Shown: positions 36,539 to 45,801 of the stretch, one piece after another | Layout: every line of letters starts with the position of its first letter | Position numbering within the stretch: position 1 is the stretch's first letter | Assembly (NCBI RefSeq): GCF_001456025.1 | Contig: NZ_LMTZ01000066.1 | Location: forward strand, 62,001-126,000 | Reading direction: 5' to 3' | From: Mastigocoleus testarum BC008 | GTDB lineage: Bacteria > Cyanobacteriota > Cyanobacteriia > Cyanobacteriales > Nostocaceae | DNA length: 64,000 bases | Position numbers and translations under genes: made by a program | Notes under the pieces: model-generated | What the model saw: only the letters and a program-made list of their open reading frames with translations | The model's database searches: none | Told to the model about the DNA's origin: nothing

Positions 36539-37107
36539 TCGTATAAATGCTCAATAAGAATATATGCAGCGACAGATGGCGTCAGGTTTTCTAAATTACC
36601 ATTTTTACGGTAATCTGTGGAGGATACATCTGGGCCAGTTAGATTAGCGATCGCAATTTCTCCACCAATACTTTGTATTGCTTGCAAACTGCTTTGATTA
36701 ATCGCATATCCAGGTCGCGGCACTACTAATAATTTTACTTGCTGTAATAACTTCCTCGCCTGATACCAGCGCGGTAATTGAGCAACTAAATCAGAACCAA
36801 CAACTAAAGTAAATTCGGTTTCGTCTCCCCAAAGTTCTCTAGCTTTTGCCAATGTTTCAATAGTCCTCAAGCTACTTAAATCTTGTTCTAAAGCAATGTT
36901 TCCTGGTGTTTTGAGATCTGTTTTGAGATCGTTAATTAATGATTCCAACATCGCTGCACGATGGGACAAACTTGCTTGATGGGACTTAAAAGGATTATCT
37001 GCAGCCCAAACCGCAACACGATCGTACTTAGAACACAACCAACTTAGAATTGCCTGATGTCCAGCAGTTGGCGGATCTGCGCTTGTACCAAATAAAGCAA
37101 TTTTCAT
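36499..37107 (-). CDS. nadD: Nicotinate-nucleotide adenylyltransferase
   Basis: The roughly 202-residue protein carries the nucleotidyltransferase motifs KIALFGTSADPPTAGH (TxGH form of HxGH), AVWAADNPFKSH and VSSTDYRKNG (ISST-x-x-R). It adenylates nicotinate mononucleotide to deamido-NAD, between PncB and NadE. ATG at 37107 is preferred: a longer in-frame start at 37200 would only add 31 residues encoded by a heptamer repeat (FPQSPIPNPQSP), not part of the fold. Confidence 0.85.
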   Translation of the reverse strand: MKIALFGTSADPPTAGHQAILSWLCSKYDRVAVWAADNPFKSHQASLSHRAAMLESLINDLKTDLKTPGNIALEQDLSSLRTIETLAKARELWGDETEFTLVVGSDLVAQLPRWYQARKLLQQVKLLVVPRPGYAINQSSLQAIQSIGGEIAIANLTGPDVSSTDYRKNGNLENLTPSVAAYILIEHLYECQDNSNENLQVQ

Positions 37108-37255
37108 GATTGGGGATTGGGGATTGGCGACTGGGGATTGGGGATTGGGGATTGGCGACTGGGGAAAGTGTGGGGAGTGTGGGAGGATGGGGAAGACCAA
37201 ATTACCAATTACTCATTACTCATTACTCATTACTCATTACTTCTTACTCATTACT
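37108..37255 (+). repeat. Two STRR arrays between pncB and nadD
   Basis: A (gattggg/gactggg)n array occupies 37108-37160 and a heptamer array (actcatt)n occupies about 37208-37255. They fill the spacer between the two genes. Confidence 0.85.
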
Positions 37256-38714
37256 TATTTCTTCTGGTTTTCTCACTTAACTGAATTAATGCTGGAGAAA
37301 TTTCTACATTTGCAGTTCCTGGTTCGTTCAATTTTTTTGCTGATTCTGGCAAAGTTGCAACAGATAAAGTGGTTCTTTCACTAATTTGGGCGATCGTTTC
37401 CGACTTTGCTACTCTCTGACCTGATTTCATTATTAATTTTAATAATGGTTGTTGTATTAAGCCTTGAGAAAGGATTTTAGATTCTCCAGAAGTATCTTCG
37501 GTCGCTAAACTCAAACAGTCGGCTTGTATTTTTCCTGCTGATAAACAACGAAAAATCTGTTTGCGTCCTGGATAAGTTAACTTACCACTAGATTCTTTCA
37601 TTACTGGAATACCATCAATTTCAACTAATTTATAAACTCCATTCACAGGTTCCCCAGTTACTAGTTTGGTTCCTATTCCATAACCATCTATTTGAGCACC
37701 TGCTGCTTTTAATCTAGCAATTTCCCATTCATCGATGTCGCCACTAGCTAAAATTGGTACATCTCCAAGTAGCGATCGCACTTTTTGAGATAATTCCACT
37801 AGATCTCCAGAATCTAACCTTACCCCGTTTAATTCAATTTCTCCTGAGTTTACTTTAGAAGCTAAGCGTTCAGCTGCAGCAACAGTATCATAAGTATCAA
37901 TCAATAAAGGTGCGCCGGGAAAGTAACGATGGAAAGCTGTAAATGCCTTATCTTCACCACCTTCTATTGCTGATAGCGCCATTACCAAAGCATGAGCCAT
38001 CGTTCCACTGGGTTGAGTTCCCAATAGTAAGGCTGCTAATACATTGGATGTAGCATCTAAACCACCAGCAAGTGCAGCCCGTGCAGCCCATAATGAGCCT
38101 TGGGGACTAAATGCTCGCCTGGTACCAAATTCTAATAATTTAGCTGATTTACCCGCGATATCGCGCAATCTTGCGGCTCGCGTTGCAATTAATGTCTGGT
38201 AATTGATTGCATTTAATATATAAGTTTCAACTAATTGTGCTTGCCATAAAGGCGCTTCTACTCGCAATATCGGCTCGTTTGCAAATATAACCGTTCCTTC
38301 AGGTACAGCCCAAACATCACCGCTGAAACCACCGGATGCTAACAACTGCCAAAATTCCTCGGGAGCTTTAGCAAAAATTCCCGTAGCTTGCAAAGCTTTA
38401 ATCTGTCCTTCGCTGAAGCGCAATTTTTCTAAATACTCTAATACTTGCGCTAGCCCCATAGCAATCAAATAACCAAAACCTTCAGGTAAGCGCCTGACAA
38501 ATAACTCAAAACTTGCACTTTTTTGTTCCACACCTTCTGCGTGGTAGCAAGCAGCCATTGTCAATTGGTAAAGGTCGGTCAGCAAACTATAGTCGTTACT
38601 ATTTATAGTTAGTTCTCGATTCTCATAGCTTTGATTCTCACAATCTTGATTATCATTATTTATTTTTTGCCGCTCGTATTCATACACACGGTCAAACTTT
38701 GCGACATCTTTCAT
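37251..38714 (-). CDS. pncB: Nicotinate phosphoribosyltransferase
   Basis: The 487-residue enzyme shows LTDLYQLTMAACYH, ATRAARLRDIAG, FGTRRAFSPQG, QPSGTMAHALVMAL and GVRLDSGDLVELS, the usual motifs of the family. It converts nicotinate and PRPP into nicotinate mononucleotide, the entry step of salvage. An N-terminal extension of about 40 Asn/Gln/Glu-rich residues precedes the fold. It is probably the first gene of the NAD cluster on the minus strand. Confidence 0.93.
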   Translation of the reverse strand: MKDVAKFDRVYEYERQKINNDNQDCENQSYENRELTINSNDYSLLTDLYQLTMAACYHAEGVEQKSASFELFVRRLPEGFGYLIAMGLAQVLEYLEKLRFSEGQIKALQATGIFAKAPEEFWQLLASGGFSGDVWAVPEGTVIFANEPILRVEAPLWQAQLVETYILNAINYQTLIATRAARLRDIAGKSAKLLEFGTRRAFSPQGSLWAARAALAGGLDATSNVLAALLLGTQPSGTMAHALVMALSAIEGGEDKAFTAFHRYFPGAPLLIDTYDTVAAAERLASKVNSGEIELNGVRLDSGDLVELSQKVRSLLGDVPILASGDIDEWEIARLKAAGAQIDGYGIGTKLVTGEPVNGVYKLVEIDGIPVMKESSGKLTYPGRKQIFRCLSAGKIQADCLSLATEDTSGESKILSQGLIQQPLLKLIMKSGQRVAKSETIAQISERTTLSVATLPESAKKLNEPGTANVEISPALIQLSEKTRRNK

Positions 38715-39203
38715 TTAACCCTTACCCCTCATTTTTAACGGGTTATCCATTTATGGTAGTTTTCACTATAATTAATGTCAACTGTTTCCTTGTAAGTTTA
38801 ATGACAATTAGTTGGCTAAAACTCCTCACTCTTTGTTGCTTTTCCGATCTGTTATTTCAATTCCGCGTCTGGGTTGAATACTTTGGAAAAGTCTTTGGAC
38901 GGGTAACAGTTGCGCTACTTTTGCAATATACAAACCAAGAATGCTCTAGTGCTTTGTCCCATTAAATATGATGGGTTGTAGAGACGTTGCATGCAACGTC
39001 TCTACCGAGTTTTGTGGTAAAACTGACAACTAATGGGACAGACCACTAGTACTGTGTCACACTAATTATGAGGAGTTAATAATGAGAATAAAAAGTTAGA
39101 GACGAGAATGCAGCTAGAAATATCTTTCGTCGAGGATTGAGTACTGTAGGGAATACGGAACCTTTGCGTTAGACGCGAGCAAGGCTTGGGGAGACTATAT
39201 TAG
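38715..39203. other. Gene-free region upstream of pncB
   Basis: About 490 bases hold the pncB promoter region, the dispersed palindrome at 38978-39005 and decayed sequence leading into an AraC-family pseudogene. An 88-codon open frame at 38699 has no ribosome site or family resemblance. Confidence 0.5.
38978..39005. repeat. Dispersed palindrome gtagagacgttgc-atgc-type, perfect copy
   Basis: A perfect 28-base palindrome (gtagagacgttgca / tgcaacgtctctac), the best-preserved of the four family copies. Confidence 0.85.
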
Positions 39204-39376
39204 CAACTTTTAGCTGAAACGGCGTAAAGAATTGGCAATGCGCTATCTCAAACAGCCCAACAATTCAATTCATGATGTAGCTTCATGATGTAGCATTTTT
39301 ACTAGTGTTTTCGGAACCGAGTGCATTCCACCATGCATTCAAGCGTTGGACTGCTCAAAACCCCACGGGAGTAAGT
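39204..39376 (+). pseudogene. AraC-family regulator remnant, frameshifted
   Basis: Three reading frames together encode the end of an AraC/XylS DNA-binding domain: QLLAET, then KELAMRYLKQPNNSIHDVA, then FLLVFSEPSAFHHAFKRWTA followed by QNPTGVS. The second break is a 13-base tandem duplication (39271-39283 and 39284-39296); deleting one copy restores the frame exactly. No N-terminal part is found. Confidence 0.85.
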
Positions 39377-39384
39377 ATTGCTAG

Positions 39385-39630
39385 TCACGACTCATCTGAC
39401 TTATGCTTAGCACTACTTGTGTGTTGACCATATACGCACACCATATATGGAACTAAATAACTGATAGTCGCAGAAATCCAACGCTCTTGATTCATTTTGC
39501 CTTTTATTAATGTTGTGCCGTGGTTGATTATAAATAAAATAGAACCAACTACAATTGCAACTTTAACTCCAATGGGAGCATAGTTTGGGTTAACTAGGCT
39601 AGCACCAAATTCTTTCAAATTCCTTTTCAT
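39385..39630 (-). CDS. nrtS: NrtS-like nitrate/nitrite transporter small membrane protein
   Basis: The 81-residue protein has two membrane helices and the pattern GVKVAIVVGSILFIINHGT, GKMNQERWISA and TISYLVPYMVCVYGQ. This matches the small NrtS family, described in cyanobacteria as a bacterial nitrate/nitrite transporter. The identification is from memory of the family pattern. It stands alone, tail to tail with an AraC pseudogene; no nir or nar genes are in the window. Confidence 0.7.
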   Translation of the reverse strand: MKRNLKEFGASLVNPNYAPIGVKVAIVVGSILFIINHGTTLIKGKMNQERWISATISYLVPYMVCVYGQHTSSAKHKSDES

Positions 39631-40344
39631 AAATGAGTTAATCTTTGTTTTATTAAAGTACAGATATATTTGCTACACATAAGCAAAAAATATAAAATTA
39701 GCCTTTATTTGGATATACACATATTCCATATATCTGTATTTATCAGGAAAGGCAGAAGTTTGTACGCACTGCGTGAACGTAGGCAGAAGGCAGAAGGTAT
39801 ATGCCGTAGAGCTTCTGGCGACCGGAGGGAGCAAGGGTTTAAGACCCCCACCAAAATTTAAATTTGGTGGCTTGCAATTGGTAGTGGGTTGGAAGCCCCT
39901 ACCATATTGCTCACTTCTGCCTTCTGCCCTCTGCCCTCTGCCTTCTTCACTAGACTCAGTAACAAGTAATCCGAGAGCTTAAAAGAAGCATGTATGGTAG
40001 CAGTAATGCGTTGCGGCGATAACAGCCGTAAATATAAAATTAAATACTATACTTGTTTTTCGTTAAGTTTTGTATTGATTACACCATTAATAGTATACAA
40101 AGCATTAATTATCTTTCTATAAAGAGTAAAAAGTTTTCTTGTCGCTACAGTATTTACCGATTATTGATTTCAAATAGTTGTGCGATACGTCTAACAGAAT
40201 AGAAAGGTTAATTAACGGTAAAATAAATTACATGAATTTTCCCATAACTCCACATTTAAGCTAAAGCACGAATTAACAGCTTAAAATTATCTTGGAATCT
40301 CAATTCCAGTTCGAAGTCTTGAAAACAGGAAAATTTTACAAGCA
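39631..40344. other. Gene-free region with STRRs and a hairpin
   Basis: About 710 bases. It has a heptamer array (aggcaga)n at 39776-39804, its complement (ctgcctt/ctgccct)n at 39912-39948 and a near-perfect palindrome ccaccaaatttaaatttggtgg type at 39848-39870. The two arrays could pair to form a large stem. The 3' 300 bases lead to the DUF2237 gene. Confidence 0.6.
39848..39870. repeat. Palindrome ccaccaaaatttaaatttggtgg
   Basis: An inverted repeat with one unpaired base lies between two oppositely oriented heptamer arrays. Confidence 0.6.
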
Positions 40345-40719
40345 ATGACACAAAGCAAAAATGTGCTAGGGGAAAAACTCCAAGTATGTTGTACATCTCC
40401 AATGACGGGATTTTATCGTAATGGTAGCTGCGAAACTGGTCCCCAAGATTTTGGTAGTCATGTCGTTTGCGCTCAAGTTACCGCAGAATTTCTTGATTAC
40501 ACCAGATCGAAAGGTAACGATTTGAGTACACCTGTTCCAGGCTATAACTTCCCTGGTTTAAAACCTGGAGATAAATGGTGTTTGTGCGCTTCTCGCTGGA
40601 AAGAAGCCATGGAAGCAGGTTTTGCACCACCAATTGATTTATCAGCAACCCATGAGGCTACATTAAAGTATTTACCCTTAGAAATTTTGCAAGAACACGC
40701 AATTACCGGGAATGGATAA
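40345..40719 (+). CDS. DUF2237 family protein
   Basis: The 124-residue soluble protein fits DUF2237: NVLGEKLQVCCTSPMTGFYR, TGPQDFGSHVVCAQVT, KGNDLSTPVPGYNFPGLKPG, DKWCLCASRWKEAMEAG and a C-terminal helix. Several conserved cysteines (CC, C, CLC) suggest metal or redox chemistry, but the family has no established function. It is monocistronic; a hairpin follows 28 bases after the stop. Confidence 0.88.
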   Translation: MTQSKNVLGEKLQVCCTSPMTGFYRNGSCETGPQDFGSHVVCAQVTAEFLDYTRSKGNDLSTPVPGYNFPGLKPGDKWCLCASRWKEAMEAGFAPPIDLSATHEATLKYLPLEILQEHAITGNG

Positions 40720-40747
40720 ATAGTACCAGGACTTATGCAGTCAACAA

Positions 40748-40769
40748 CCCACGGCTAAAAGCCGGTGGG
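40748..40769. terminator. Candidate bidirectional terminator
   Basis: The hairpin cccacggct-aaa-agccggtggg, with one bulge, lies between the convergent genes ending at 40719 and 40790. No long T-run is seen. Confidence 0.45.
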
Positions 40770-40789
40770 CTTCTAGAAGCACATTAAAA

Positions 40790-41107
40790 CTAAGTCAGTT
40801 TGCGATGGGGTTTGATTAACCACTGATGTCCACATTTTGAGTTTTGACATTCAAGCATTCCAGTATCCCAATTAATTGAAATCTTCTTTTCTCCACACTC
40901 CGAACAAGTATCAGTTACACTCATCTCAATAAAAACTTGACTACTGATTGTTTTACCGCAAACAATCTCCAATTTTCCGTAAACGTCTTTAACCTGCTCA
41001 AAATCTAATTTTTGTTTATCGAGCAAAAAGTTTATTGTTTCTGTCGCCTTATCTTTGATTATCTGGATATTACAAAGCAGTTCATTTATTTGCTCATTTC
41101 CCATCAT
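40790..41107 (-). CDS. Small zinc-ribbon protein of unknown function
   Basis: The 105-residue protein has an N-terminal helical part (INELLCNIQIIKDKATETIN) and a C-terminal zinc ribbon with CSECGEKK and, 21 residues later, CQNSKCGHQW. Four cysteines in CxxC / CxxxxC spacing would bind one Zn. I recognise no named family. It may be a nucleic-acid-binding or regulatory small protein. Confidence 0.55.
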   Translation of the reverse strand: MMGNEQINELLCNIQIIKDKATETINFLLDKQKLDFEQVKDVYGKLEIVCGKTISSQVFIEMSVTDTCSECGEKKISINWDTGMLECQNSKCGHQWLIKPHRKLT

Positions 41108-42772
41108 TTTTTCTAACAGGGTACCATTTATTACTAAGAAGTTTTATTTCTAATACCAATTGCAAAAAATAATGCTACGCATTAGTTTCCTGTCTTGCGA
41201 CTATTTACCATCCTGCGGGGTGGCTGCGACGGATGGAGCCTTTCGGCGGCGCGGGGTCTAGGCTGTTTCCTTCATTTGATAAATGTTCGGCTTACCGCGT
41301 TCTAAGTGTAGTAACCTTAAAATAAATTGGTATAAAAAATATCAGTAATAAATGGAATGTTAGCCTCTCATTATAAGGTTTACAATAAGTATGCGATTTC
41401 TCTGTGGTAAATGCGAATGAATACGAATAGAAGATTTGCTCAGTGATTTATGATTATTCTTGCTCTCACAGAATATTTATTTTGGCTAAATATTTAAATA
41501 TTTAGTATTACTGCTAGCCCTAGGTTCAAAACTAATCCTTAAATATTACAATTACATCAAACTAAAGTATTTATCCAGTTAGCAAATATAAATAATTTGT
41601 TTTGATATATTTTTTGATTATTGGTTGAATTGTAAAACCCATTGCTTCTTCCTGCGAACCTTAAAATTGATACAAACCGATTACTATAGCTCGAATTCTT
41701 GAGGTGAGATACTTCAATCGCACGGCCATGAAATTTGGAAATATCAGGAGGTAAACGACCTCTAATTTTATTTACAAAATAGTTACCATCATTACTGTAT
41801 GCATTAATTAATTTTTCAAATACAGCTTTTAAATTATTTTATTGATTTCACTACTAAGAATTCTTATCAGGTCGTCAAATAGCTTAGGTGCTAAATCCAA
41901 ATACAGAAAAAGCACTCACTCTCATAAATCGACAGCCAATGCGTACATGGGGTTATTTCCACCGTCCTCCGATATAACTTATATACTTGATTGCTGCTTA
42001 TTTATAGTCAATAAGAGTGTTAATACCTTTTATTGCTTTAAAATTTAACGTACACCGTAGATTATCAGTTGTAGTAACTTCTTTATAAATCTTAGGATCT
42101 GGGATATATCCAACGAATGATTGTAAGATTATCATTTTCGCTAGTTTCAAAATATCTAGAAGTTACGCATCATTTACGAATTTTCATTAGCGGATCCGTA
42201 AGGTAGCGGCTCCGCAGGTAGCGCAGCTATAGCTATAGCGTGACCGCAAGGTCATTGGTTTGAGATGAACCACACCTACAGTGAATGCTATTTCCTTGCG
42301 GAAATGCTTTGCTAACCTACCGTTGCAATGACTGTATTTAGGTTGTCTGCGCGTAAGTCCTGAATTATTGTTATTAATTTGGGTGAATCCAATGAAACAC
42401 ACTTTTAATATAGTACATAAGCACTATTTGCTAAGGGGCGTACTGCGAAAGTTGCGTAAATCCTGATACATGTAAGAGAAAGTGCATAAGTTTATTTGAT
42501 TTGCACTTAGTAAATTTCAGAAATTAGTTCATTTGTCAATAGCCGAGTGAAAATAATTATCTAGCTTTAGTGTTGGAACTGGAGTATTCGGAAAATATAT
42601 TAACTTCATAACAAATATAAAGACCGTCACACTATTCATCAAATAATACTCTTGTTTCTGCTTCAGTACCTTTATTTACAAAGTAGAGGAAATCATTTTG
42701 TAATTACTCAATATCTGATTTTTCGTTGAAATTTCTAACTCAGCATTATTTATTCATTAAGTATCTTTAACC
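41108..42772. other. Large gene-poor region
   Basis: About 1.66 kb between a minus-strand and a plus-strand gene. A 95-codon open stretch on minus (41557-41841) without any start codon reads like part of a protein (RGRLPPDISKFHGRAIEVS) and may be a gene remnant. The right part has an inverted copy of the ggatccgtaggtagcg repeat (42190-42253) and two gcgtaa(g/a)tcctga motifs (about 42349 and 42455). No intact gene is supported. Confidence 0.5.
42190..42253 (-). repeat. Inverted copy of the ctacctgcggatccg dispersed repeat
   Basis: Contains cggatccgtaaggtagcg and gcaggtagcgcagctatagc, the reverse complement of the copies near 31144, 31282 and 35621. Confidence 0.7.
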
Positions 42773-44371
42773 ATGGACACCATCTTTGAACCAATTAAAA
42801 GTAAACTGCACGAGATTGACAGTATTGACTATGGAAAACCACGCAAAAAAATAGTCATACTTGGTGCAGGAATGGCTGGTTTAGTTTCTGCTTATGAATT
42901 GTCTAAACTAGGTCACGAAGTAACGATCTATGAAGCTAGTAATAGAGTCGGTGGTAGGGTTTGGACAAAAAGATTTGCTGATGGTCAATATCACGAATTC
43001 GGTGCGATGAGAATTCCCGAAGCTCATGACCATACTAGATATTATGCAAAGGATGTATGTAAGTTAGACTTCCGTAGATTTGTTAACGATCACGACGAAG
43101 ATGACGCTTTCTATTACATCAAAGGAATCAAGAGCCAACATAAGAAAGCTTTAGAGGAGTTAATTCCGAAGTTGAATTTAACTCTTGGAGAGAAAGAAAT
43201 AGTCAAGAGAGCGATCGCCAACGATGAAAATCTACTGGTACTACTTGGTACTCCATTTGCCTCTTTGCTTGAGGAAATAAAGTCTAAATCAGAAGACTTA
43301 GAAGCATTGTTTGCTAAGGGTCCAATAACCAGCAGAATACAAGAACTCGACCAGTTATCACTAGGTGATTTCCTCAGAAGATTTGTTAATAGTCAAGATG
43401 CTTTAGATTTAATTGGTGCTATTACTGCGTTAGAAGTTTGGTGGGACAAAGCTGTAACGATGTTTCTTCGCGATGAAATTTCTCAGGAGCCTCGAGAGTC
43501 AAATCAAACTGGACTGTTGGACGAAATAGTTGGAGGTCTGGACTTATTACCCACTACTTTAGCTTCTAAGCTACAGGACAATGTAAACATTAACTATGGT
43601 CGTGAAGTAATTTCTCTCGAGAAACAGCAGGAAAAAATTCAAGTTGTTCTCAGGAACACTAAAGATAAAAGTGACATACAATCAATTGATTGTGATTATG
43701 TAATCTGCACTATTCCTTTTGCTGTTTTAAGAAGAATTAAACTAATTGGATTGAGTGAAGCTAAAAATAGAGCCATCAGAAATTTGAGTTATGCTTCTTC
43801 CATCAAAGTATTACTTCACTGCAGGGAAAGATTTTGGGAAAGTAAGTACAAAATTATTGGTGGAGGTTCGCAAACAGATTTAATTAATCGTTCCATCTAT
43901 TATCCGTCAGATAATTTTAGACCTATGGCGGTTCGTAAAATGAGTAAAACTAAAGGATTACATACGTCATTTGTCCGATACGACCGAGAAGTCATTGATA
44001 AGGATGTTAGTAAAGGTCCTGGAGTCTTACTTGGAAGTTATTCTTGGGGTGCAGATGCAAGAAGATTAGGTACTTTACCCCATAAAAAAAGAGAAGAAGT
44101 TGTGAAGAATACAATCGCTAATTTTCATCCAGAAATAATGGAAGAGGGTATGGTCGATGATAGCGCTTCAATGTTTTGGGATGAATATGACTGGGCTGGA
44201 GGAGCATTTTGTTTTATGAATCCTGGAGATTTTGTCCGATATTATGAAGACACTATTGCTCCAGAAGGAAAATTGTTTTTTGCTGGCGAACATTGCTCTC
44301 TGGATCAGGGCTGGATTCAAGGGGCGATAATCTCAGCTTTAAGAACAATCAAAGACATTGTCAGTCAGTAA
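42773..44371 (+). CDS. Flavin-dependent amine oxidase (L-amino-acid/monoamine oxidase family)
   Basis: The 532-residue enzyme has the FAD Rossmann motif VILGAGMAGLVSAYEL (about 29-44), the second motif EASNRVGGRVWT, the substrate-proximal RIPEAH, and the C-terminal FAD clamp LFFAGEHCSLDQGWIQGAI. The size and the GEHCS motif fit soluble bacterial L-amino-acid oxidases, which deaminate amino acids and make ammonia and peroxide. No signal peptide is seen. Substrate specificity cannot be read. The gene is monocistronic, and its 3' end is followed 20 bases later by the second copy of a 100-bp repeat. Confidence 0.85.
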   Translation: MDTIFEPIKSKLHEIDSIDYGKPRKKIVILGAGMAGLVSAYELSKLGHEVTIYEASNRVGGRVWTKRFADGQYHEFGAMRIPEAHDHTRYYAKDVCKLDFRRFVNDHDEDDAFYYIKGIKSQHKKALEELIPKLNLTLGEKEIVKRAIANDENLLVLLGTPFASLLEEIKSKSEDLEALFAKGPITSRIQELDQLSLGDFLRRFVNSQDALDLIGAITALEVWWDKAVTMFLRDEISQEPRESNQTGLLDEIVGGLDLLPTTLASKLQDNVNINYGREVISLEKQQEKIQVVLRNTKDKSDIQSIDCDYVICTIPFAVLRRIKLIGLSEAKNRAIRNLSYASSIKVLLHCRERFWESKYKIIGGGSQTDLINRSIYYPSDNFRPMAVRKMSKTKGLHTSFVRYDREVIDKDVSKGPGVLLGSYSWGADARRLGTLPHKKREEVVKNTIANFHPEIMEEGMVDDSASMFWDEYDWAGGAFCFMNPGDFVRYYEDTIAPEGKLFFAGEHCSLDQGWIQGAIISALRTIKDIVSQ

Positions 44372-44391
44372 AAATTAAACTGTAGTTTTGA

Positions 44392-44491
44392 GTTAGGAAT
44401 GTGGATTAAATAAAGTACAAAAGTAGGGTGCTGTTAGCATCGCGTAACGCACCATTCCAAATTTCAGAATTACAGGTTATTAAATTCTCAT
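44392..44491 (+). repeat. 100-bp dispersed repeat, copy 2
   Basis: Differs by one base from 30912-31011. It fills the whole space between the amine oxidase stop and the ttcA stop. The internal hairpin (ggtgctgttagc / cgtaacgcacc) could serve as terminator for both convergent genes. Confidence 0.85.
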
Positions 44492-44493
44492 CT

Positions 44494-45291
44494 TTATTCT
44501 TGGCTTAAGCCTGAAAAATCAAATAACTGAGTATCTGCAAGATGGGAAGGCGTGACATTTTGTGTGCTGCGGAATAAACTGTCAATTCTTCCAGGATATG
44601 CTTGTTCCCAAGCCTGAAGCATTTGCTTTATTTGCGCTCTTTGTAAATTCTCTTGAGAACCACAAAGGTTACATGGAATAATCGGAAACTCCTTAATCTC
44701 TGCATATTTCTGGATATCATGCTCCGGACAATATGCTAAAGGTCGAATAATCACATTTTGTTTGTCATCACTTAGGAGTTTGGGAGGCATAGCTTTAAGC
44801 TTACCTGCATGAAACATATTTAAAAATAAAGTTTCGACAATATCATCTCGATGATGTCCCAAAGCAATTTTTGTTGCACCTTCTTGATTAGCAACTCGGT
44901 AAAGAATTCCTCTGCGCAAGCGCGAACATAAACCACACATGGTTTTTCCTGGAGGAATCACTTCTGTAACGATGCTGTAAGTATCTTCTTCAATTATTCG
45001 GTACTCTACACCCAAAGATTGCAAATACTCTGGTAAAACATGTTGGGGAAATCCTGGTTGCTTTTGATCTAAATTTACCGCCAGAATATCAAAATTTATG
45101 GGAGCGCGACGTTGAAGACTCAGCAATATGTCGAGCATTGTGTAGGAATCTTTGCCGCCAGAAAGGCATACCATAACTTTGTCACCATCTTCGATCATAT
45201 TGTAATCGCGGATAGCTTTTCCGACTAAACTACGCAGGCGTTCCTCTAATTTTTTGTAGGTTTTTGAGCGAACAACCTTTGTCGCTTCCAT
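44494..45291 (-). CDS. ttcA: tRNA 2-thiocytidine biosynthesis protein TtcA
   Basis: The 265-residue PP-loop protein has [28 protein letters not shown] and [18 protein letters not shown], followed by the second iron-sulfur pair [14 protein letters not shown]. TtcA thiolates cytidine 32 in tRNAs, using ATP and a [4Fe-4S] cluster. ATG at 45291 (MEATK) is preferred over 45318 because agggga lies seven bases upstream. Confidence 0.9.
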   Translation of the reverse strand: MEATKVVRSKTYKKLEERLRSLVGKAIRDYNMIEDGDKVMVCLSGGKDSYTMLDILLSLQRRAPINFDILAVNLDQKQPGFPQHVLPEYLQSLGVEYRIIEEDTYSIVTEVIPPGKTMCGLCSRLRRGILYRVANQEGATKIALGHHRDDIVETLFLNMFHAGKLKAMPPKLLSDDKQNVIIRPLAYCPEHDIQKYAEIKEFPIIPCNLCGSQENLQRAQIKQMLQAWEQAYPGRIDSLFRSTQNVTPSHLADTQLFDFSGLSQE

Positions 45292-45318
45292 GTTGTTTCC
45301 CCTTAGTTTAACGATCAC

Positions 45319-45801
45319 TATTCTAGTTGAGTTATTTCTTAGCAGGCAATTTATTAGAGTTAGTTTCTGGAAACACTCAAATTTTCACAGGCTGAGTTGT
45401 GTTTTAAACTTCAATAAGTTAAAAATTAAGCTCGAATACTGATACTTTTAACCCGGACAAATCAGAACCGGAATGGATCTCTAAGACATCTTCCGAATCC
45501 GAAAAGCTCCCTAAAACACCATCAACGCCATAGGATTTGATACTAGCTTCATTTTTGCTTTTCGACCTACATCTTAAAGCCCAAATTTTATTAGGATTTC
45601 AAGTCATTTGCCACTTATATATTTTTGTAGTGCTCGTAACAGTTTAGGATAGAGGATACGACTCAAAAGTTTTTGAATGCCAAAAGTTGGGGCTCAGACA
45701 ATTTGCGATCGCAAAGTTTGAATTCAAATGTCAATCACTTAAAGAGTAACTTATATCTTTAAATGCAGTTGTGCATGACTCGGTATAATAAGGAGGGGAT
45801 T
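45319..45801. promoter_or_regulatory. Divergent promoter region between ttcA and cysH
   Basis: About 480 bases upstream of two divergent genes, with one gcgatcgc site at 45705. No other gene or clear operator is seen. A purine-rich aaggaggggat (45790-45800) is the ribosome site of cysH. Confidence 0.5.

Noticed and set aside
37108..37200. Longer nadD start adding 31 residues
   Set aside because: The extension is encoded by a heptamer repeat and lies before the conserved KIALFGT start of the fold.
38699..38965. 88-codon plus-strand frame upstream of pncB
   Set aside because: It overlaps the pncB start on the opposite strand, has hydrophobic but unstructured composition and no ribosome site.
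41842..42402. Small frames on both strands (41842-42048 plus, 42187-42402 minus)
   Set aside because: No ribosome sites or family resemblance; the second one mostly translates a dispersed repeat.
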